Shown: positions 35,545 through 45,766 of the stretch, in pieces
Numbering within the stretch: position 1 is the first letter of the stretch
Layout of the letters: each line of letters opens with the position of its first letter
Assembly (NCBI RefSeq): GCF_900460535.1
Contig: NZ_UHIL01000002.1
Location: 1-64,000 of the forward strand
DNA: 64,000 bases
From: Vibrio parahaemolyticus
GTDB taxonomy: Bacteria; Pseudomonadota; Gammaproteobacteria; Enterobacterales; Vibrionaceae
Direction of reading: 5' to 3'
The notes under the pieces: generated by a model
Database searches by the model: none
The model's input: only the letters and a program-made list of their open reading frames with translations
What the model was told of the DNA's origin: nothing
Position numbers and translations under genes: made by a program

Positions 35545-36186
35545 ATGAAAAAGTTATTTTTATTGTTGATATGGACATGTTTGTCGGTTTCTCCTTTTGC
35601 AATGGCGCAACACCCAAATAGCAAGACAGAGAACCGCGTATCCCAACAAGTTATTGAAAACACATATAAAGAAGCCAAACTCAATGGCGTCATCGACTTT
35701 AAACTGTTTCGCGATGCCTTTATCGCTTACCAAAAAACACCAGACAGAAAGAAGTCGATACTAACCATTATTGATTACAGCAAACCATCGACCGAAAAAC
35801 GTTTTTATGTTGTGGACGTAAACAAAAAGAAGCTGATCTACAACACTTACGTGGCTCATGGTGTGAATAGCGGAAAGAAAACAGCAACACAGTTTTCGAA
35901 TGTCGTGAATTCTCGCAAAACATCACTTGGCACGTTTTTGACAGACACAACATACTACGGTTCTAACGGCTATTCGCTGCGACTAGATGGTCTTAGCTCT
36001 GGCCTTAATGACAAAGCTCGCGAGCGCTACATCGTTGTACACGGCGCAGACTATGCGAATCCTTCTTTCATTAAAAAGAATGGTTACTTGGGACGCAGTT
36101 GGGGTTGCCCAGCGTTACCTCAAAAGCTGTCACGCGAAATCATTGATACGATTAAAGGTGGCAGCGTGATCTACGCCAGCGCGTAA
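35545..36186 (+). CDS. Murein L,D-transpeptidase catalytic-domain protein (YkuD_2 type)
   Basis: 213 residues from the ATG that opens a signal peptide (KKLFLLLIWTCLSVSPFAMA). The catalytic motif is HGADYANPSF...GRSWGCPALP with His and nucleophilic Cys. It acts on cell-wall peptides in the periplasm; cross-link or lipoprotein attachment role is not specified by the sequence. A longer frame from 35491 lacks a recognisable site. Ribosome-binding site is weak. Followed by a strong terminator. Confidence 0.88.
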   Translation: MKKLFLLLIWTCLSVSPFAMAQHPNSKTENRVSQQVIENTYKEAKLNGVIDFKLFRDAFIAYQKTPDRKKSILTIIDYSKPSTEKRFYVVDVNKKKLIYNTYVAHGVNSGKKTATQFSNVVNSRKTSLGTFLTDTTYYGSNGYSLRLDGLSSGLNDKARERYIVVHGADYANPSFIKKNGYLGRSWGCPALPQKLSREIIDTIKGGSVIYASA

Positions 36187-36207
36187 ACCACGCTGAACAT
36201 CAATACT

Positions 36208-36230
36208 AAGGGAGCCTAGCTCCCTTTTTT
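36208..36230 (+). terminator. Terminator of the L,D-transpeptidase gene
   Basis: Eight-bp stem AAGGGAGC/GCTCCCTT with a three-base loop, then T residues. Confidence 0.9.
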
Positions 36231-36470
36231 GTTGCCTGATGTTCTCACAAGTCGCGGGTAAAATCGCATGTCGAGCAGAACAACGCCAATATTTGTGTAA
36301 TCTTTGAGGGTCAATCACGTCATGAATCTATTAGCGCTTTTTCAGGTGTTGGTTAGATTCGCTTAAAATACTGTTCATTCCTGTTTCGTCTCGTTAGTAT
36401 ACGCACAATTGGTCACTTACCGACTGATGTATTGCCCAAATCTATACCCACTGACGTTTAGGATTGTTTT

Positions 36471-36941
36471 TTGCGTTATCTTCTTCGTATTTTATTTGTG
36501 CTGACACTGACCATGCTCTCTGGGCATTTGTATGCAGCGCACCACAATACAAATCACGTGACGTCAGAACGCCTCGACAAACTCGTGCAATCTGATTTTC
36601 AATCCGTAGTCAACGCCCCACACTCAGAAGCACAACAACACTATTGGGGTTCTGATGGGTTTGAGCGCCACATCAAGCGAGACTTGTTCGCTCTGGTGAG
36701 TTACCGCCGAACGTCTACTGATGACGGTTCGCTCTCCCTCAGCTTTGAATCTGAATACCATCTACTTGTCGCATTTTTGCCTCCTCCATTAAAAGAGTTA
36801 GCGTGGCAAACTATTCCGTTGCCTACTGATAGCTATGGCATGTTAAAAAGCCAACGTTCTCTCTATCGTTTATCAGGGCGGAAAGAGGCGAATTTACTGT
36901 ACGTGTTTAAACACGGCCGCGAATCGATCATCACAGTTTGA
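36471..36941 (+). CDS. Predicted exported protein of unknown function
   Basis: 156 residues beginning at TTG 36471 (AGGA about eight bases before). Signal peptide ends HLYA. No cysteines in the mature part; it is rich in charged residues with a ...LLYVFKHGRES C-terminus. Followed 81 bp later by another small exported protein. Family not recognised. Confidence 0.65.
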   Translation: MRYLLRILFVLTLTMLSGHLYAAHHNTNHVTSERLDKLVQSDFQSVVNAPHSEAQQHYWGSDGFERHIKRDLFALVSYRRTSTDDGSLSLSFESEYHLLVAFLPPPLKELAWQTIPLPTDSYGMLKSQRSLYRLSGRKEANLLYVFKHGRESIITV

Positions 36942-37022
36942 TACCACAAAGAAAAACAAGGAAGCATGTCACACCAGGCATGGATGTCCTCAAATTTATC
37001 TGATCTGATTCGAGGTCTATTT

Positions 37023-37346
37023 ATGAAAAAATTCACAGCAGCAGCGTTAACGGCCCTACTTTTCACTGCAGTACCAACATTTGCAAATACAGACACAAAC
37101 GCGGACAAAATGACAAACGAAACGCTATTGGAATGCGCAAATGCTTCCAATGCTCGTAACGCGATACCAGAGCACCGAGCCGTTTTTCGTCATTACTTGA
37201 TGTCTGAACGTGGTTACAGCTTTAGCCAACTCTCTTCCACCGAAACCGAGTTTAAAGCACAAGACAACAACGATTCTGAGATAGAACAGTTCTATCAAAC
37301 ACAGTGTAAAGAAGTTGGTGAGCAGCTCTACCGCGTGGGCTACTGA
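37023..37346 (+). CDS. Predicted exported protein, two cysteines
   Basis: 107 residues from ATG 37023 (GAGG before it). Signal peptide ends PTFA. Mature part has two cysteines (LLECANASN, YQTQCKEVGE) that could form a disulfide. Ends at a bidirectional terminator. Family not recognised. Confidence 0.65.
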   Translation: MKKFTAAALTALLFTAVPTFANTDTNADKMTNETLLECANASNARNAIPEHRAVFRHYLMSERGYSFSQLSSTETEFKAQDNNDSEIEQFYQTQCKEVGEQLYRVGY

Positions 37347-37393
37347 CACCAGCGAGAATGAAGAACTCGGTAAAGGGTCAACAGTTCCAAAAA

Positions 37394-37420
37394 CAAAAGG
37401 CGCATTCTCTGCGCCTTTTG
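37394..37420. terminator. Bidirectional terminator
   Basis: Eleven-bp perfect stem CAAAAGGCGCA/TGCGCCTTTTG with a five-base loop. Serves the exported protein gene and the convergent DedA gene. Confidence 0.9.
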
Positions 37421-37459
37421 CTTACATCAATATCCTAGTTACACATGAGTGAACCATTG

Positions 37460-38137
37460 TTAAGAGAGCTGAGACGCCGCCTTAGATTTAAACCGCGCTT
37501 TGCGCACCTTGAGGATCACAAAACTCATCACAGCAATAGTAAGAGTAATCACTGGCGCAGCCATTAACCCCATCGTCACCATCTTGCTGATATTCTCCGG
37601 AAGCAAAGGCAGGAGCATGCCAAAGCCGCACAGTAACAACGTCCACAATATGGCGCTCAGCCATGCAAAGTAATGGAACTTCGACACGCGTTTCACACGT
37701 AATCCCATCATCAATGGCAAAAGCGAACGCACCACAGGAATGAAACGCGCACAAAACAATGCAATTAAACCATGTTTACCCAAAAGAACATCGACTTGTT
37801 CGAGTCTTTTCTGTGGGACAGCATTCACCCAGCCTTGAACTTTAGGTAGGCGGTTTAGCCATTTTCCTTGCAAGTATGCCGCCCAACTTCCTAAGCCCGC
37901 ACTCACAATAATCACCAACATGATGGCAATAGGATCAAGCACGCCTACCGCCGCAAGTGTGCCAGACAATACCACCACACTATCGCACGGAAATGGCGCA
38001 GCAGGAATAAAACCACTTTCCAAAAAGATTAATGTCGCCACGACAAGATAGATAATCCCTGCACTTCCTGGCGCCATAAGTGCAGAAAAGTCTTGATGCC
38101 AAAAGGCAAGCAAGACGCCCATCATTGAATCAAACAT
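37460..38137 (-). CDS. DedA-family inner-membrane protein
   Basis: 225 residues from ATG 38137 (AGGAG seven bases before). Several hydrophobic helices with the family's GFIPAAPFPCDSVVVLSG and FCARFIPVVRSLLPL motifs. DedA proteins are proposed lipid flippases for undecaprenyl phosphate or phosphatidylethanolamine. The gene directly follows a small exported-protein gene (50 bp). Confidence 0.88.
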   Translation of the reverse strand: MFDSMMGVLLAFWHQDFSALMAPGSAGIIYLVVATLIFLESGFIPAAPFPCDSVVVLSGTLAAVGVLDPIAIMLVIIVSAGLGSWAAYLQGKWLNRLPKVQGWVNAVPQKRLEQVDVLLGKHGLIALFCARFIPVVRSLLPLMMGLRVKRVSKFHYFAWLSAILWTLLLCGFGMLLPLLPENISKMVTMGLMAAPVITLTIAVMSFVILKVRKARFKSKAASQLS

Positions 38138-38186
38138 AAAAAAGCTCCTAAACATCACTAAATAACAACAAGGTAGATGCTTAGGA

Positions 38187-38612
38187 CTATCGAGCGTGAA
38201 TAAACCGATAGATAAGATTAGAGCCTAACCCATCTCCAATTTGATATTTTGAATGAGAGAAGTCTTTCGCAAGACCAAGAAAAACAGTCAGACCCACGTT
38301 CAAATATGGCGTTTCTGATAAAGCGCGGTTCCAATGAGGAGCCAACGTTTCGAACCAACCGATATCGAGCTCATCAGGCTCTGATTTTGAATCATGAACT
38401 CGCAGTGCATTGCGATTTAACAGGCTAGCCAACGAATGAAAAGGTGGTGCTAGTGGCGTTTCGGAAACTTGTGCGTCTTCATCATAAAACGCACTGCCGA
38501 CGCTGTAGTGGTGAGTAGTTTCAGGCGACGTTGATTCTTGGCCGACAGAAACCGCCAATAAGCTCAGAAATAGCCCGAAAAAGCTAATAAGAAGAGCACG
38601 CACAACGTTCAC
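38187..38612 (-). CDS. Predicted exported or anchored protein of unknown function
   Basis: 141 residues with a hydrophobic N-terminus (RALLISFFGLFLSLLAVSVG), then acidic/polar region. C-terminus ends GLGSNLIYRFIHAR. No cysteines. Probably co-transcribed with dedA downstream. Confidence 0.6.
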   Translation of the reverse strand: MNVVRALLISFFGLFLSLLAVSVGQESTSPETTHHYSVGSAFYDEDAQVSETPLAPPFHSLASLLNRNALRVHDSKSEPDELDIGWFETLAPHWNRALSETPYLNVGLTVFLGLAKDFSHSKYQIGDGLGSNLIYRFIHAR

Positions 38613-38713
38613 CTACATCACAGTAATACGTACTTTTAACTCTGAGGGCGAGAATTTGCAATCGAAATTCTCGCCTCGTGGTTTTAGCCACTCAGTTTGA
38701 TATAACTGAGGAC

Positions 38714-39232
38714 TTAGTTCTCGCCATATGGGTAGTTTTCGAACATTTTCGCCACTTCTTCTGTGATCAAATTTTCCCTTTTCTCAGTACTCATTGATTC
38801 GGTTAACTTGCGGCTTGAAACGCCTTTCCACACAACTTGGTTCGCCTTACTATCCACCAGCTCTACCACTAACTTCCCGTATTTGCGTTCTTTATATCGT
38901 TCAGGGCTTGATGTAATCACACCAAAGCTGTTCCATCCATAACCGACGCTAAAAGAAGAACCAGACGATACCAACTCCGACTCCTCAACGATATCGTGAT
39001 GAACGTATAAATCACCCCCACTTGCAACTCGAGAAAGCCCTTTCGATTCCAGTTGAGCAGCCAAACCTTGCTCTATACGGCGTCCATCGATACTTGCTGG
39101 AGCATCATTTTGAGTACCAAAATCAAACGTTTTGTAAGAAGCGAAGTCCGCTTGTTTATCCACGTCTGTTGTTACTGTCGTACAAGCGGCCATCAAAAGC
39201 GCCATTGCCCCAATTGTTACTGTTTTCCACAT
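38714..39232 (-). CDS. DUF4136 lipoprotein
   Basis: 172 residues. Lipobox MAAC (Cys17). The body has YKTFDFG, then RRIEQGLAAQLESKGL and a C-terminal KVVW-like strand (NQVVWKGVSSRKLTE), all typical of DUF4136 envelope lipoproteins, whose function is unknown. Alone. AGGAGAG lies before its ATG. Confidence 0.88.
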   Translation of the reverse strand: MWKTVTIGAMALLMAACTTVTTDVDKQADFASYKTFDFGTQNDAPASIDGRRIEQGLAAQLESKGLSRVASGGDLYVHHDIVEESELVSSGSSFSVGYGWNSFGVITSSPERYKERKYGKLVVELVDSKANQVVWKGVSSRKLTESMSTEKRENLITEEVAKMFENYPYGEN

Positions 39233-39621
<389 letters not shown>

Positions 39622-39651
39622 ATATCTACTCCCAAGAAATTCTTTTCTAAG

Positions 39652-40524
39652 TTACTCAGTTGAATCCGAAGGCGGAGCAAACAAACAGCGCCAACGTTGT
39701 TGCCATGTTAAATTTGGTCGACGTACCTCGTTGAACATATCTTTCCATTCTGCAAACGTCACCTTGATTGGGTTGAAGCTGTTTACCGGTTTAGAAATGC
39801 CATAACGAACTGTTTCTATTTCTGGTTCAAAAGTGCCAAACATTCGATCCCAGATAATCAAAACGCCTGCGTAATTTTTATCAATATATTGACGATTGAT
39901 CCCGTGATGCACTCGGTGGTGAGACGGCGTGTTGAATACCCACTCCAGTGGGCCAAGTGAACGAATCGACTGCGTGTGCACAAAGAACTGCAAACCTAGA
40001 TTCAACAACACCACGAATACTACCCATTTAGGGTCAAAACCAATAATGACCAAAGGTAGCCAGAACAGCCACATCCCCGCCAATGGGTACATCAAGCTTT
40101 GGCGAAACGCCGTACTAAAATTCATTCTTTCTGAACTGTGATGCACCACATGTGCCGCCCACATCCAACGAATACGATGGCTAGCACGGTGGAACCAGTA
40201 ATAGAAAAAGTCTTGCAGCAACATAAGAAGCAAGAAGGCCGATACACTCATTTCGATATCAAATAATCGCCAATCAAACATCCACAAGTAGAAATGCGCA
40301 ATCAGCAACCCCGTTAAAATATCAGCAGCTTGATGTAATCCCGCCAACACAAAGTTACACGCCACTTCCGGCAAATAATATTGTGCGCTGTCAGGCAGTT
40401 TACCTCGACGCTGTCCCAAACCGTATTCCGCGGCGATGCAGAGAAAAAAGATAGGAGCCAAAGCCATAAGCAAGAGCTCCGGTCGTTCCATGATTTGTGA
40501 CCAATCCATTGTCTTATCTACCAT
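39652..40524 (-). CDS. Sterol desaturase/fatty acid hydroxylase family membrane protein
   Basis: 290 residues, several hydrophobic helices. Histidine-rich di-iron motifs are seen: HRASHR, HVVHHSSE and HHRVHHG, as in the FA_hydroxylase family. Oxidises a membrane lipid, substrate unknown. Its ATG overlaps the end of the DUF2804 gene by seven bases, so the two are coupled. Followed by tRNA-Gly on the other strand. Confidence 0.88.
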   Translation of the reverse strand: MVDKTMDWSQIMERPELLLMALAPIFFLCIAAEYGLGQRRGKLPDSAQYYLPEVACNFVLAGLHQAADILTGLLIAHFYLWMFDWRLFDIEMSVSAFLLLMLLQDFFYYWFHRASHRIRWMWAAHVVHHSSERMNFSTAFRQSLMYPLAGMWLFWLPLVIIGFDPKWVVFVVLLNLGLQFFVHTQSIRSLGPLEWVFNTPSHHRVHHGINRQYIDKNYAGVLIIWDRMFGTFEPEIETVRYGISKPVNSFNPIKVTFAEWKDMFNEVRRPNLTWQQRWRCLFAPPSDSTE

Positions 40525-41528
40525 TTTGCGTAGTGATCTTCCGTTAAACCCACAACACCGTCGAGTTCGTGCTTACTGCCATTGCCATCCACAACAAACC
40601 CTGAAAAGTGACCGATATATTGACGAAAGTTACTTTTCAAAAACCAGAAGTTCTTTTTCTCAGAACGTTGATTGATAGGCTCAAACACTAAGTCTACGCA
40701 ACCATCTTCGGAGGTGATGCGCCAATCAGTACGTGGATTCTGACGTGAAAATTGAAACTGCACCGGATTAAGCAAATGCCTTTCACCATCCACCCACAGT
40801 ACATTTTCACAAAACCCGGTTTCGTTTACGCCAGCGGCGAGGTTGAGGCCCAAACTTTTGTCGCCATCTTTATGGTTGATACTCGCCCAGCGCCAGCTCG
40901 TTTCCCTTCGCATGTAACCCGCCGAGAAATCATAACCCGCAGCAACCTGTGACAGATCTTGCTCTTCACCCAGAATAAATAGATTCCCTGTTACCGTCAG
41001 CGCGTTGTGTTTTTGCGTATACGTCCATCCGGAGTAACCCGTTGGCGTAGAGAGCATAAGAGGCAGACTTTGTGGCTGAGGATGCAGTGTAATGTTGGCG
41101 TTAACGGAAGGCGTCACAAACTGAACATGCCACTGACCCTCCTCAATGGAGAACTGAATTATATTGTTCGCGAGATGCGCTTTGCTCAACCAGCTCGATG
41201 GTTGAGTCTGATAACCAAGCTGACAAGGTTTAAGCCATTGCTGCTCGGTGAGTGCATTGCGCTTAATATCGAACAAATAACAAAATCCGGAGGCCAAATA
41301 GCGAATATCGGCAATAGCAATTCCGACGACATAGTCAGGCGTCACGAGAGACACGAACTGGAACTGCTTGTAATCGAAATGTTTTCGCCACTTCGATACA
41401 GGATTGTCCATCTCATTGAGATATTGAAATGACTCTAAATCGAGTGATCTTGGAATCGCCGACAGGTGCCCAAAAACCGGCATACCATCTTGCTGAATAA
41501 ACGAGTCCAAAGGCTTAATTACGTCCAT
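40518..41528 (-). CDS. DUF2804 protein
   Basis: About 336 residues from ATG 41528 (a GTG at 41558 is possible). Fits DUF2804: lipocalin-like beta-rich protein with QFVSLVTPDYVVGIAIADIRYL and a later SWRWASIN segment, and ending with LTEDHYAKW. Coupled to a membrane hydroxylase, so a lipid-related role is likely but unproven. A CRP-like site lies ~110 bp upstream. Confidence 0.82.
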   Translation of the reverse strand: MDVIKPLDSFIQQDGMPVFGHLSAIPRSLDLESFQYLNEMDNPVSKWRKHFDYKQFQFVSLVTPDYVVGIAIADIRYLASGFCYLFDIKRNALTEQQWLKPCQLGYQTQPSSWLSKAHLANNIIQFSIEEGQWHVQFVTPSVNANITLHPQPQSLPLMLSTPTGYSGWTYTQKHNALTVTGNLFILGEEQDLSQVAAGYDFSAGYMRRETSWRWASINHKDGDKSLGLNLAAGVNETGFCENVLWVDGERHLLNPVQFQFSRQNPRTDWRITSEDGCVDLVFEPINQRSEKKNFWFLKSNFRQYIGHFSGFVVDGNGSKHELDGVVGLTEDHYAKW

Positions 41529-41639
41529 GATTCTGACTTTACTAATCACACATGGCACAAGATTAACATTAATTTAACAACAAACGAGTTGCGCGACTGC
41601 ACAACAATCACGCATTTAAGGCAGGCAACGAAGCAATAG

Positions 41640-41655
41640 TGTGAAACAGATCACT
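41640..41655. promoter_or_regulatory. CRP-like site upstream of the DUF2804 operon
   Basis: TGTGAAACAGATCACT matches TGTGA-N6-TCACA at nine of ten conserved positions. Between the OsmC and DUF2804 genes; most likely acts on the latter. Confidence 0.55.
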
Positions 41656-41707
41656 CATATCTCATCACTATCACTGCGATTTAGAGTTTTAGCTTGGCTA
41701 TAGAGCA

Positions 41708-42181
41708 TTAATCAGAATAAAGAATATTGGTCACGATCTCCGTTTTCACCGAATTCGCGATAAAACAGTTTTCATGCGCCATGTGATGCATTTTTTCCAA
41801 TTGCTCATAGCTTGGCTGCTTATCACCAGAAAATACAACTTTCGGATTTAACACCACTCTCGAAACCCACTCTTTTCCATTTTCACCAACGGTCAACTCC
41901 CCTTCAGCTGCATCAACATAAGAGTCGATCACATAACGACGCTTTGCTGCAATCGAAAGGAAAACCAACATATGGCAACTAGAAAGTGCCGCAACAAACG
42001 CCTCTTCGGGATCGACGTTTTCTTCTACCGACAGCGGCAACGGAACAACATGAGGAGATGGCGAAGCAGGAACTAACAAACCGCCATCAAAGCGCCAAGT
42101 GTGCGCTCGACTGTATTGATTATCGCTAAAGATTTCATTGGCCTGGCGTTGCCACGTTATTAATGCCGTGTGCTTACTCAT
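41708..42181 (-). CDS. OsmC-family peroxiredoxin-like protein
   Basis: 157 residues from ATG 42181 (AGGGA six bases before). OsmC fold signs: VDPEEAFVAALSSCHMLVFLSIAAK (Cys in SSCH), and a later HENCFIANSVKTE (second Cys). By family it reduces organic hydroperoxides via two Cys. Single gene downstream of the hybrid kinase stop. Confidence 0.9.
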   Translation of the reverse strand: MSKHTALITWQRQANEIFSDNQYSRAHTWRFDGGLLVPASPSPHVVPLPLSVEENVDPEEAFVAALSSCHMLVFLSIAAKRRYVIDSYVDAAEGELTVGENGKEWVSRVVLNPKVVFSGDKQPSYEQLEKMHHMAHENCFIANSVKTEIVTNILYSD

Positions 42182-42270
42182 ACTCATTCCCTGCTTGTTG
42201 AGTGGTGTAGTAAATCACAGCTCAATACGGAAAGAAAACAGACACTGAGTGAAATGAGCGAAAAGCCTCT

Positions 42271-44628
42271 TCAAAGCACCTGTTCTGAGTTTTGTTGCGC
42301 TTTTACTAACTCATCTCTCAAGCGGTGTCCTTGATGAATATTCACTTGGAGGCGATTGATCAACATCTGTAGCTGTTCAATCGCTGGCACTTGCTTCATT
42401 TTTAACTGTGTTTCGAGTTCCAGCGCTTGGCTAGCCAGTATCTTCAGCCCTAAATTCAACGCCATTCCCTTGGTCGTATGCATCGTCAATTTGAGAGAGT
42501 CGAAATCGCTCTGCATAAAGTTTTCAATCAGGTCATCAACCGCCAGTTCAAAATCGGTGATGATGCTGTTGAGCAGATCAAGTAACTCATTCGGATGTTC
42601 TTTGAGGGACGCCAACATTTCGGAGTTCGACAGTTCTTCTTCCGTCAGCCTCAAGTTTTCAATCGGCTTACGTTGCAGTTGCAATACATTGCTCGCTGGC
42701 GATACCTCTTCAGTTTGTTTCACTTTGAGCCTCGCACTGAATTGCTTCAAAGCGTCAGCAAAACTTTCCCGCTGTAGAGGCTTGGTTAGGACATGATCGG
42801 CACCTGCCGCGATAAAGTGGTCATGGGCCTCACGAAAGACATCCGCAGTATAGGCAAACAACAACGTCTTTACCCCTAGCTTTTCGCGAATAAAACGAGT
42901 CGCTTCGACACCATTCATCTCTGGCATGTGATTATCCATCAAGATAAGGTCATAGTCGTTGTCGCGTGCCTTTTCTACAGCAACCAGCCCGTTTTCTGCG
43001 ACATCCACTGCGTGCCCTAACTTTTCGCAAAAGCCTTTCGCCACCAAAGCATTTACGCGGTTATCTTCTGCCAACAAAATGCGCAAGTTCTGAGTGCTTC
43101 GGGTTTGAACTGGCGTATGCTGCGGGCTCGGTTTTTCGCTCTCATTCCATGGTATCGGCAAAGTGACAATAAACTGCGTGCCAACCCCTTCTACGCTCTT
43201 TAAGGTAATAGAACCACCCATAAGTTCAGTGAGCTTTTTAACGATGGCCAACCCTAAACCCGTTCCTCCAAACCTTCTTGTAGTTGAAGAATCTGCTTGC
43301 TCGAAGGAGTTAAATACTCGCCCTTGTTTATCGGGCGCGATACCGATCCCCGTATCACTGACGATGATCAACAGCTGTTTGTCTTCACTATTTAACTCGG
43401 TACGAATCAGTACGTGCCCTTCATTGGTAAACTTCACGGCGTTACCCGCCAAATTAAACAGAATTTGGCGAAGTCGAGCACAATCGCCTGTGAACTCGGT
43501 GTTGTTCGGAACGTCGTTCTCAACAATCAGCTCAATGCTTTTTTCATCAATTAACGGTTGTATGGCGCTGCAAACCGGAGTTAAGACTTGCTCAAGATGA
43601 AACGGGGCTTCTTCCAGTTCTAGCTTATTTTCCTCAACTTTAGAAAAGTCCAAGATGTCGTTGAGGATAGTCATTAAATGCTGCCCTGAATCCAGAATCA
43701 CCTTAATGTGCTCTTTGGTGACGGGCTCTTTGGTTTCCTCTGCAATCAACTGAGAAATCCCGAGCACCCCATTCATTGGCGTTCTTAATTCGTGACTCAT
43801 TGCAGCAAGAAAGCTGGATTTAGCCTTCGCGGCTCGCTCTGCTTTGTCAGTCTCGGCTTCCAACTCCGAGTTAAGCTGCTTCAAGTTGTGCATTCGGTAT
43901 TGCAGTTGATACAAGAACGACCCGACTAACAACATCACTGCGACAAACACAAACAGCCAAGTGAAGCGCGCCTCATTTTGGGCGAGATCAAGAAGTGAGT
44001 GCTCGGCCTCTTCCACAAACACAAAGTAATTGTGATCCAGTAGCTCATTGGTCAACAGCTCGATTTTTTTATCGCTTTCATGTAAGCGCCCCAAAAAGTT
44101 CGCGCCACTTTCGCTTTGCTCCCCACTTTGATTCACTAAGTCGCGGCTAAAAAACTCGACGTAATGTTTATCTAATTGCGTTTCACCAATGTGCGTCGAA
44201 AACTCCTCTTCATAGATGTCCAACAGCATCAGCAAAGCGTATTGATTTTCGACTTGTACCCCAATCAACATGTCTAATTGCGAAGTGGTTTGAATAACTC
44301 GTTGCTCAAACTTGGCTAACGTCTGTTGTATTTTCTGGCGGTTGGGTGAGATGGGAAACCAAACGGCGTTATCGAAGGTATCAGCCAATTTTTCCGCTTC
44401 CACTTCAATATCAACCAACGATTTAGTGAGCTCGAAGTTCTTTCGCTCCTTGATGGCATACTGATTCACAATCACATCGCGTTCTTCAATCAGCTGATGG
44501 CCGACCTCAGAAAGCGCGCTATGAAGTTGTTGCGTACTCTTGGAATTAATGTGAGCCATGTAGGCAAAGGTGCACGCCACCAGCATCGCAATAAATAAGC
44601 ATGAATTGACCAACCTAAACTTATTCAT
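42271..44628 (-). CDS. Hybrid sensor histidine kinase with receiver and HPt-like domain
   Basis: 785 residues. Transmembrane helices about 8-27 and 223-242 flank a periplasmic helical sensor. Coiled-coil, then HisKA with His279 (MSHELRTP), HATPase with N-box Asn396 and DTGIGI and GTGLGL, receiver with Asp565 (LILMDNHMP), and C-terminal HPt with His717 in MHTTKG (usual HxLKG). Complete phosphorelay on one chain. Its start overlaps the end of the di-haem cytochrome gene by 8 bp. No separate response regulator is next to it. Confidence 0.92.
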   Translation of the reverse strand: MNKFRLVNSCLFIAMLVACTFAYMAHINSKSTQQLHSALSEVGHQLIEERDVIVNQYAIKERKNFELTKSLVDIEVEAEKLADTFDNAVWFPISPNRQKIQQTLAKFEQRVIQTTSQLDMLIGVQVENQYALLMLLDIYEEEFSTHIGETQLDKHYVEFFSRDLVNQSGEQSESGANFLGRLHESDKKIELLTNELLDHNYFVFVEEAEHSLLDLAQNEARFTWLFVFVAVMLLVGSFLYQLQYRMHNLKQLNSELEAETDKAERAAKAKSSFLAAMSHELRTPMNGVLGISQLIAEETKEPVTKEHIKVILDSGQHLMTILNDILDFSKVEENKLELEEAPFHLEQVLTPVCSAIQPLIDEKSIELIVENDVPNNTEFTGDCARLRQILFNLAGNAVKFTNEGHVLIRTELNSEDKQLLIIVSDTGIGIAPDKQGRVFNSFEQADSSTTRRFGGTGLGLAIVKKLTELMGGSITLKSVEGVGTQFIVTLPIPWNESEKPSPQHTPVQTRSTQNLRILLAEDNRVNALVAKGFCEKLGHAVDVAENGLVAVEKARDNDYDLILMDNHMPEMNGVEATRFIREKLGVKTLLFAYTADVFREAHDHFIAAGADHVLTKPLQRESFADALKQFSARLKVKQTEEVSPASNVLQLQRKPIENLRLTEEELSNSEMLASLKEHPNELLDLLNSIITDFELAVDDLIENFMQSDFDSLKLTMHTTKGMALNLGLKILASQALELETQLKMKQVPAIEQLQMLINRLQVNIHQGHRLRDELVKAQQNSEQVL

Positions 44629-45583
44629 TTTCCAGCACCTCTAATATTACTGGCCTTGGGGCGCTGAGTGACGTCAAGAACGCTTCGATGTCTTCGATGT
44701 TGCTATCACTCATCGTAATACCAAGCTGCGTTTGCGACATGATTTGAATCGCCTCAGCAAGGGTGGTCACTTGCCCGTTATGAAAATACGGCCCCGTTAA
44801 TGCGACGTTTCTTAAACTGGCAACACGGAAATAATACCCCTCATCCCCTTCCGTTGTGAGTAAATGGCGACCTGTGTCTTTCTGCACGGGTTTATGCTCA
44901 AAGTAAGCGAAGCGTTGAATCATCGCGCCGCCAACATTTTTCCCTTGATGACATTGTACGCAACCAGCTTTCTGGAAGGTTTTCCAACCGCGTTTCGCTT
45001 TCTCACTCAAAACATGCGTGTAACCCAATAAGTAGGCATCAAACGGCGCGCCTGGAGTTTCAAGCCCTTTCACAAACTCAACAATGGACGCTTTGATGTT
45101 GTCGATAGAAATTGGCAGGTTTCCAGCGCGTTTAAACAGCGCTTGATATTGCTCGTTGTTTTGAACGTAGCTTTCAATCTTCGGCCAGTTGGAGTCCATT
45201 TCTAACGGGTCGTGAATTGGGCCATCCATTTGAGAGACTAACGTATTCGACGAGCCATCCCATAACAGTCGGTAATTCAGTGACGCATTAAAAACCGTGA
45301 TCGCGTTTCGTATTCCTGCCCCTTTTACACCTGCTGCTACGGCTGTGTTTTGCGCGCCATTCGTTTGTAGATTGTGGCAACTTTCACAACTGACTTTACC
45401 ATTCGATGACAAGTTGGGATCTCTAAATAAATACCAACCAATCCGCGCTAACTTAACGTCGACGACCGGATCGCCCTCGATAGGCAAAACAAGTTCGACT
45501 TCTGCTTTTGCAACACTGACGGATGATGCGGTACAAACGAATAGCACGGCGGCACCCCATTTGATAGCTGTACTCAGCCTCAT
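44621..45583 (-). CDS. Di-haem cytochrome c peroxidase/MauG family protein
   Basis: 320 residues. Signal peptide about 27 residues ends VAKA. Two CxxCH haem sites: Cys66-His70 (CESCH) and Cys208-His212 (CVQCH). ASLRNVALTGPYFHNG is the typical C-terminal family motif. It could reduce hydrogen peroxide or oxidise a protein in the periplasm. Directly followed, with overlapping frames, by a hybrid kinase. MRLSTAIK is the chosen start. Confidence 0.9.
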   Translation of the reverse strand: MRLSTAIKWGAAVLFVCTASSVSVAKAEVELVLPIEGDPVVDVKLARIGWYLFRDPNLSSNGKVSCESCHNLQTNGAQNTAVAAGVKGAGIRNAITVFNASLNYRLLWDGSSNTLVSQMDGPIHDPLEMDSNWPKIESYVQNNEQYQALFKRAGNLPISIDNIKASIVEFVKGLETPGAPFDAYLLGYTHVLSEKAKRGWKTFQKAGCVQCHQGKNVGGAMIQRFAYFEHKPVQKDTGRHLLTTEGDEGYYFRVASLRNVALTGPYFHNGQVTTLAEAIQIMSQTQLGITMSDSNIEDIEAFLTSLSAPRPVILEVLENE

Positions 45584-45766
45584 AACTTGAACTTCCTAGA
45601 ACGCCCTAACTATGAACCTAGTTGCAAATGCGATTTTTTGCCATTTTCAGGCGAGAGTAAAAGGTATGATTTTGTTTCGTATAAAGCTCAAGAGGGAGAG
45701 AGATAAAAACAGACAGAGCGAGTCCAATAGAATTCGAACTCGCGTCAGGAAGGCAATAGAGCGTGG

